Assembly (NCBI RefSeq): GCF_037892195.1
Contig: NZ_JATACI010000004.1
Coordinates: 1-37,241, forward strand
Direction of reading: 5' to 3'
DNA length: 37,241 nucleotides
Origin: Yoonia sp. GPGPB17
GTDB taxonomy: Bacteria > Pseudomonadota > Alphaproteobacteria > Rhodobacterales > Rhodobacteraceae
Shown here: in pieces, positions 33,876 to 37,241 of the stretch
How the letters are laid out: each line of letters starts with the position of its first letter
How positions within the stretch are numbered: position 1 is the stretch's first letter
Position numbers and translations under genes: made by a program
Notes under the pieces: model-generated
The model's input: the letters and a program-made list of their open reading frames with translations, nothing else
What the model was told of the DNA's origin: nothing
The model's database searches: none

Positions 33876-35464
33876 CGTTCCCGATCCCCGCGTTGCTTCT
33901 GAATGACATCCCTGATGCGCTCTTCCCGCGCATTTACCCGCTCGATCTGTTCTGCGCGGTCATCAATCTGTTCACGCTGTCGATCAGTGCGTTCGTTGAC
34001 GCGGTCTGCCTGTTCAAGGCCTCTGTCACTGTCGCGAGCCGCTCCTCCAGCGCGGTCTGTCTGCTGGCCAGCCGCGCTATCTCGCCGGAACAATGCTCTG
34101 TATATTTCAAGAGCTGCTGATCCGTATTCTGTGAGGCGGAGACCAATGTTTCGGATATGGCGGCCAAGCTCTTGAACTCTTGCAAGAGCGCTTTCTCTAA
34201 GCTGGTTAACTGGTCCATCGCCCCCTACTCCCCAATCCTGACGCAGGGTGTCCGTGTTTCCCCGCATTGATACATCTGCATTGTCGTCGCGGGCAGCATC
34301 AGAACCTCCTGCCCGTCGATCTCTATCAGGCTGATCCCGCTCAGCGCGTTGATCCTTGCTTCCTGCTCCCTGATCTCCACCCTCCGATCCAGCCATGTCC
34401 CTGCCGTCTCTGTCGCGCTGATCCCGAGATAGCTCATCACCAGCCATGGCATCATCGCGATGATCGCGGCTGTCACCGCGCTGACGATCATGATCTTTCT
34501 CATGGTCCGCCTTGGCCTGATCTCGATCTCTGTCAGTGCGCTCAGCATCCGGTCCCTGCTGGCGCTGATCTGCGCCTCGATCTCCATAATCTGGACGTTG
34601 ATACTTTCCCTGGTTTGCTTCAGCGCGTCGGTCGATGATTGTCGCAAGTTCTCCGCGAGCTGCGTCAGCTCGTTCTGGATCGCGGCCTCCATCGCCCTGG
34701 CGTCCTCCGCCGACCTGGCTTTCAGTCTCTCGGTGATACTCTGCGGCCCTGGTCCATCCTGCGTCATAAATCCGTCCTTTCAATCGCCAGCGCTCACCGC
34801 TCTCGGGGTCAAGCGCAGTCACGTAATTCTTGCCTGCACGCGGCACATCGAACCCCGCGTCTTTCAGCGAGGTGATGATGTCGTCGCGGTTGGTGATGAC
34901 ACCGCTCACGATGCGGTCTTCGAGATAACTTGTGATCGCCGTGCGCGCGTCCTGCCTGTCGGCATTTTCAAAGCTGAACTGCTGCGACCGCGCACGGTCT
35001 GGATCATCTGGTCGTGCCCAGCCTTTCTCATAATTCCAGGCATCCCTGAGCGGCGCGTAGGACTTCTCCCAACCCGGTGGCGCGATATTGAGCGCCTTGC
35101 CCGTGGAGAGTTCCATGCGCGGCACAAGGAAGTGCAGCTCGACCCGCCCTTCCCCGGTATGGCTGTGACGAACCCAGGTGATGTCGTACTGGTCCCGCTC
35201 CAGCCCCGCAAAGGCCAGCCGCTCGAAGTCATTCATGACCTTCTCCTGGTCGGCCTTGCTGGGTGCGTCAGTTGGCGCAAAGCTGATCACGCCGGTCGTA
35301 AAGGTCCACTTGCGATCCTGGCTGTCGATCAACTCACGGGTCTGCTGGATGTCACCCCGCACGACCTCCGGCGCATTGCCCTCCCGCCCTGCCCGCTCTG
35401 GATCAACGAGGTAGTTGGCAATGGCACCGCCACCGCCCTTGCCGCCGAAGAACTTGATCAGCAT
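33872..35464 (-). CDS. mobA: Relaxase MobA (ColE1 MbeA-like, MOB-P type)
   Basis: DNA-nicking relaxase of 530 residues, starting at ATG 35464 (MLIKFFGGKGGGGAIANYLV, the family's N-terminus). The frame open to 35524 is unsupported. The catalytic domain (about 1-180) has TGVISFAPTDAPS, a tyrosine in RDQYDITWVRHSH and RVELHFLVPRMELSTG, matching the layout of ColE1 MbeA. The last half is low-complexity, rich in Arg and Asp. That is explained by two genes, at 34225-34767 and 33934-34218, encoded inside it in another frame. It should cut oriT and lead the strand to the coupling protein. Its promoter may have been lost with the mobC disruption. Confidence 0.9.
   Translation of the reverse strand: MLIKFFGGKGGGGAIANYLVDPERAGREGNAPEVVRGDIQQTRELIDSQDRKWTFTTGVISFAPTDAPSKADQEKVMNDFERLAFAGLERDQYDITWVRHSHTGEGRVELHFLVPRMELSTGKALNIAPPGWEKSYAPLRDAWNYEKGWARPDDPDRARSQQFSFENADRQDARTAITSYLEDRIVSGVITNRDDIITSLKDAGFDVPRAGKNYVTALDPESGERWRLKGRIYDAGWTRAAEYHRETESQVGGGRQGDGGRDPERADAARGELATIIDRRAEANQGKYQRPDYGDRGADQRQQGPDAERTDRDRDQAKADHEKDHDRQRGDSRDHRDDAMAGDELSRDQRDRDGRDMAGSEGGDQGAGSKDQRAERDQPDRDRRAGGSDAARDDNADVSMRGNTDTLRQDWGVGGDGPVNQLRESALARVQELGRHIRNIGLRLTEYGSAALEIYRALFRRDSAAGQQTDRAGGAARDSDRGLEQADRVNERTDRQREQIDDRAEQIERVNAREERIRDVIQKQRGDRER
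33934..34218 (-). CDS. mobD: MobD-like protein encoded inside mobA
   Basis: The 94-residue frame is nested in mobA in the same alternative frame as the mobB-like gene, whose stop lies 6 bases upstream. ATG 34218 follows a GGGGAGTAGGGGG ribosome-site region. The sequence is one long heptad-patterned helix (LTSLEKALLQEFKSLAAISE, then LASRQTALEERLATVTEALN), as in ColE1 MbeD, a small coiled-coil protein involved in entry exclusion/mobilization. The identification is from length, nested position and coiled-coil character. Confidence 0.72.
   Translation of the reverse strand: MDQLTSLEKALLQEFKSLAAISETLVSASQNTDQQLLKYTEHCSGEIARLASRQTALEERLATVTEALNRQTASTNALIDSVNRLMTAQNRSSG
34225..34767 (-). CDS. mobB: MobB-like protein encoded inside mobA
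   Basis: The 180-residue frame lies entirely within mobA but in a different frame. ATG 34767 is preceded by AAAGGAC at good spacing. The protein has an N-terminal coiled-coil-like half (AIQNELTQLAENLRQ...), then a membrane helix (IMIVSAVTAAIIAMMPWLVM, about 93-112) and a periplasm-like tail with two cysteines. In ColE1, mbeB is likewise nested in mbeA and helps mobilization. The match here is in layout and general properties, not in a verified alignment. It ends 6 bases before the nested mobD-like gene. Confidence 0.75.
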   Translation of the reverse strand: MTQDGPGPQSITERLKARSAEDARAMEAAIQNELTQLAENLRQSSTDALKQTRESINVQIMEIEAQISASRDRMLSALTEIEIRPRRTMRKIMIVSAVTAAIIAMMPWLVMSYLGISATETAGTWLDRRVEIREQEARINALSGISLIEIDGQEVLMLPATTMQMYQCGETRTPCVRIGE

Positions 35465-35538
35465 GGCCCGCCACCCCGTGCATATGACCGGGTCGTGGCT
35501 GCCCTTAGCGTTTTGCGCAAACAACGCGGAGAGCGCTG

Positions 35539-35796
35539 ATGACCGAACACAGACAACTGAGCATCTTTATCGAAGGCGTTCGCTGGGCCGCGCTGGCACC
35601 GGACCCACTGACGGTCATGCTGCGGATCGAGGACTGGTTCGTGGCCCTGCCATGCGGTGTGCTGACTATCGAAGAACGCAACGATGCGATGATCCGCGCG
35701 CAGATCGCAGCACAGCGCCAATACGCGGCCACTACCGCTCATCGGGGATCTCGTAGGCCTTGCGCAGGGCCGCCAGCTCACGATCAATCTCAATGA
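35539..35796 (+). CDS. Possible small protein between mobA and mobC
   Basis: An 85-residue plus-strand frame with a GGAGAG ribosome site 6-7 bases before ATG 35539. The first 65 residues (ending AQRQYA) look protein-like, with a hydrophobic FVALPCGVLTIEE segment. The last 22 run antisense over the 3' end of mobC. It fills the otherwise unexplained 267-base gap between mobC and mobA. No family is recognised, and it could be chance. Confidence 0.4.
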   Translation: MTEHRQLSIFIEGVRWAALAPDPLTVMLRIEDWFVALPCGVLTIEERNDAMIRAQIAAQRQYAATTAHRGSRRPCAGPPAHDQSQ

Positions 35797-35951
35797 GCCG
35801 TCCGATCACCGCCGCACTGTCGGCATAGCGCTGATCCCGGTTGGCCCACCGAGCAAGCTGGTTGAGGTTGTTGCCCAGCCGCGCCAACTGCCGCAACAGA
35901 TCGGGATCAACCCGCCGCAGCTGATGACGCCGCTCGACACGCACACCGTCC
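35732..35951 (-). pseudogene. mobC: Mobilization protein MobC, C-terminal fragment (split by transposon)
   Basis: This is the C-terminal 73 codons of the interrupted mobC, ending ...LRKAYEIPDER with stop at 35734-35732. It contains the conserved MobC segment LARLGNNLNQLARWANRD. The in-frame ATG/GTG options inside it cannot restore the DNA-binding N-terminus, which lies at 11292-11186. The cut also separates the downstream relaxase gene from any promoter upstream of mobC. Confidence 0.88.
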
Positions 35952-35956
35952 AGTGT
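35952..35956 (+). repeat. Target-site duplication AGTGT, left copy
   Basis: These five bases directly outside IRL are identical to those directly outside IRR (11186-11190). Tn3-family insertions duplicate 5 bp. Removing one copy and the transposon restores the mobC reading frame. Confidence 0.93.
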
Positions 35957-35994
35957 GGGGTCCTTTGCAGGACGGGGCGAAATGACACTCTAAG
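35957..35994 (+). repeat. Tn3-family terminal inverted repeat, left (IRL)
   Basis: The 38-bp end begins with GGGGTC and finishes with CTCTAAG, pointing into the transposon to the right. It differs from the reverse complement of 11148-11185 only at positions 7, 13 and 17. The inner 21 bases are identical. GGGG...TAAG is the usual form of Tn3-family ends. Confidence 0.95.
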
Positions 35995-36159
35995 GAACTA
36001 CTTTGAACTACGTTTGTGCCGAAAGCGGTGTTGCGTGAATGACTGCTTTGGCGAAAAATTTTCAGTGACCCATCTCTTCGATTATGTAGCCAGCGGCTCA
36101 GATGAATTGGTCACATTCCGTCTTCACAAAGATTAATTTGCGTCGTAGCGTCGCAATGC
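35995..36159. promoter_or_regulatory. Region between IRL and the riboswitch (likely operon promoter)
   Basis: The stretch between the transposon end and the riboswitch must hold the promoter for the B12 operon, but I cannot mark a convincing -35/-10 pair. A short frame crossing IRL (35924-36136) is not credible. Confidence 0.4.
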
Positions 36160-36345
36160 TTTGGTCCGGGCGGTGCGCTGTCTGGTTAAAAGGGAACGCG
36201 GTGAGGCTTAGCCATCAGGCACCAAATCCGCGACTGCCCCCGCAACTGTGAGCGGTGAGCAAAGCCGGAATATACCACTGTTGCGCAAAGCGCGATGGGA
36301 AGGTCCGGCAGAGCGACGACCCGCGAGTCAGGAGACCTGCCCAAG
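36160..36345 (+). promoter_or_regulatory. Cobalamin riboswitch upstream of btuB
   Basis: Several conserved blocks of the adenosylcobalamin aptamer occur in the right order: AAAAGGGAACGCGGTG at 36188-36203, then AATCCGCGACTGCCCCCGC, then a CCACTG block followed by GATGGGAAGGTCC, and GAGTCAGGAGACCTGCC at 36325-36341. The leader continues for about 150 bases to the btuB start, enough for an expression platform. Ligand binding normally turns such operons off. The operon is therefore expected to be induced under B12 shortage. Exact outer boundaries are approximate. Confidence 0.95.
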
Positions 36346-36495
36346 CCCTCACCCTGTTCGGACGCGAGGGGCGTTTCGGACTGCGGACCTTCCGCTCGTG
36401 GTGTTCCAACGTTGGCGCGGGAGAGGTTCGTCTTATTCCGTGTGACATAACACTAGTAACGTGGTTCTTTTTGGAGCCGCGATTGAGGGATAAAA

Positions 36496-37241
36496 ATGAC
36501 CCGTTCCACTCTGCTGGCCTCTGTCGCCATTTTTTCGTCACTGACAACCACTGCATTCGCGCAAGATACATTTGATCTGGGCGAGATCATCGTTTCCGGA
36601 GGTCTGTCACCTATTGAAACCGCCCGCTACGGCGGAGCGGCAAGTGTCATCACTGCGCAGGATATTGAAGATCGCGGTATCACGAATGTCCAGGATGCGC
36701 TGCGCACCCTGCCTGGCGTCTCGGTCAACGGATCAAGCAACACATTCACCCAAGTGCGTATTCGTGGCGGAGAGGCAAACCACACACTGATCCTGATCGA
36801 TGGCGTCGAAGCCGCAGGCGGCGATGGTGAGTACATCTTGAGCGGATTGGAAACCGCCAACATCGCACGCATCGAACTGCTGCGGGGGCCGCAATCGGTC
36901 TTTTATGGCGCGAATGCGTCGGCTGGTGTCATCAACATCATCACCGATAAGGGTGAAGAAGGGACCACCGCACGCACTACGCTTGAGGTTGGTGATGCAA
37001 CGACTGCAACCGCGTTTGTCGCCCAAAGAAATGCTCGTGGCGGTATCTCACTGTCGCTGTCACGCACGGATGACGAAGGCTATGACCAGTCCGGCGACGG
37101 GGGCGAAAAGGACGGCTTAGAGCGCAATACCGCAATCCTGTCGGGTGATTATCTTGTGACAGATGATCTGAGACTGGGTTTCACGGTGCGGCGGTCAGAA
37201 GAGCGCTATGACTTCGATGACACACCTTTTGGATCGACTGA
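36496..37241 (+). CDS. btuB: TonB-dependent B12 receptor BtuB, N-terminal part (runs off the right end)
   Basis: Outer-membrane receptor predicted to bind cobalamin and pass it to the periplasm using TonB energy. The 248 visible residues show a signal peptide (residues 1-22, ending AFA), a TonB-box-like segment DLGEIIVSG (about 27-35), then a plug domain with the RIRGG and LLRGPQSVFYGANA motifs typical of this family. The start ATG has a GAGGGA ribosome site 6-7 bases upstream. The riboswitch lies just before it. The reading frame is open to the last base, so it was missed by any stop-to-stop ORF search. Together with 3-1088 it gives about 610 residues, close to E. coli BtuB. Directly joining base 37241 to base 1 is out of frame, so a few bases may be missing. 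Confidence 0.93.
   Translation, partial: MTRSTLLASVAIFSSLTTTAFAQDTFDLGEIIVSGGLSPIETARYGGAASVITAQDIEDRGITNVQDALRTLPGVSVNGSSNTFTQVRIRGGEANHTLILIDGVEAAGGDGEYILSGLETANIARIELLRGPQSVFYGANASAGVINIITDKGEEGTTARTTLEVGDATTATAFVAQRNARGGISLSLSRTDDEGYDQSGDGGEKDGLERNTAILSGDYLVTDDLRLGFTVRRSEERYDFDDTPFGST

Larger units (their letters stand above)
35957..37241. mobile_element. Tn3-family B12 transposon, left part (wraps to 1-11185)
   Basis: This is the left arm of a Tn3-family unit transposon that continues at position 1 if the molecule is circular. Its outer end is the 38-bp inverted repeat at 35957-35994, which matches the repeat at 11148-11185 at 35 of 38 positions when inverted. AGTGT precedes it at 35952-35956 and also follows the other repeat. 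This arm holds a cobalamin riboswitch and the 5' part of btuB. A perfect 5-bp target duplication plus near-identical ends is the standard signature of a single insertion event. That the two arms are one element is inferred from the repeats and the split btuB and mobC genes. Confidence 0.9.

Noticed and set aside
33093..33902. 269-residue plus-strand frame opposite the mob-operon gene
   Set aside because: The minus-strand gene at 33210-33875 is coupled to mobA by a GTGA overlap. The plus frame overlaps cdiI and has no support.
34460..35539. 359-residue plus-strand frame opposite mobA
   Set aside because: Antisense shadow of the relaxase N-terminal half, with no ribosome site or recognisable protein features.
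35924..36136. 70-residue plus-strand frame crossing the left inverted repeat
   Set aside because: It spans the insertion boundary, which did not exist before transposition, and has no ribosome site or similarity.

Overview
The window looks like an essentially complete, circular, mobilizable plasmid of about 37.2 kb from an alphaproteobacterium, most likely a member of the Rhodobacterales (roseobacter group). Grounds are the RepA-type (RPA family) initiator with ParA, the make-up of the vitamin B12 operon (btuB-F-C-D, cbiZ, an unnamed gene, exbB, two exbD, tonB) and the protein sequences overall. Coordinates wrap. The B12 receptor gene btuB begins at 36496 and runs off the right end, and a btuB-like 3' part enters at the left end. 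A Tn3-family transposon has its left 38-bp inverted repeat at 35957-35994 and its right one at 11148-11185. Both are flanked by the same 5-bp duplication (AGTGT at 35952-35956 and 11186-11190). The sequence from 35957 through the end/start to 11185 is therefore one transposon of about 12.5 kb.

Transposon (35957-37241 plus 1-11185). After the left repeat come a cobalamin riboswitch and btuB, then btuF, btuC, btuD, cbiZ (cobinamide salvage), an unnamed 336-residue gene, exbB, exbD, a second exbD and tonB. Most junctions are ATGA-type overlaps. The operon encodes the outer-membrane receptor, its energising complex, the inner-membrane ABC importer and a salvage enzyme: a self-contained B12 acquisition system. 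The transposition module lies at the right end: tnpA (minus strand), a res site, and a frameshifted tnpR whose ancestral stop codon lies inside the right repeat.

Backbone. The transposon cut a mobC gene in two; joining 11292-11186 to 35951-35732 restores a 108-codon frame. On the minus strand follow a ColE1/MbeA-like relaxase, with mobB-like and mobD-like genes wholly inside it in another frame, and an unnamed mob-operon gene. On the other side of the insertion are a hairpin-rich oriT candidate (11330-11530), a VirD4/TraG coupling protein, an iteron origin with repA, five 18-bp-phased repeats, parA and a small partner gene.

Accessory regions. A restriction-modification module (C5 cytosine methyltransferase, predicted endonuclease, unnamed 282-residue protein) is followed by remnants of a TniA/Tn552-like transposon with a serine recombinase. 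Next come an IalB-family gene and a two-partner secretion/contact-dependent inhibition cluster: short TpsA, TpsB/CdiB, Sel1-repeat lipoprotein-sized protein, a 2160-residue CdiA with a nuclease-like C-terminus, and a candidate immunity gene. No T4SS mating-pore genes, rRNA, tRNA or CRISPR arrays were seen. The plasmid thus combines nutrient acquisition, DNA restriction, contact killing and mobilization. The disrupted mobC may have weakened or ended its mobility.
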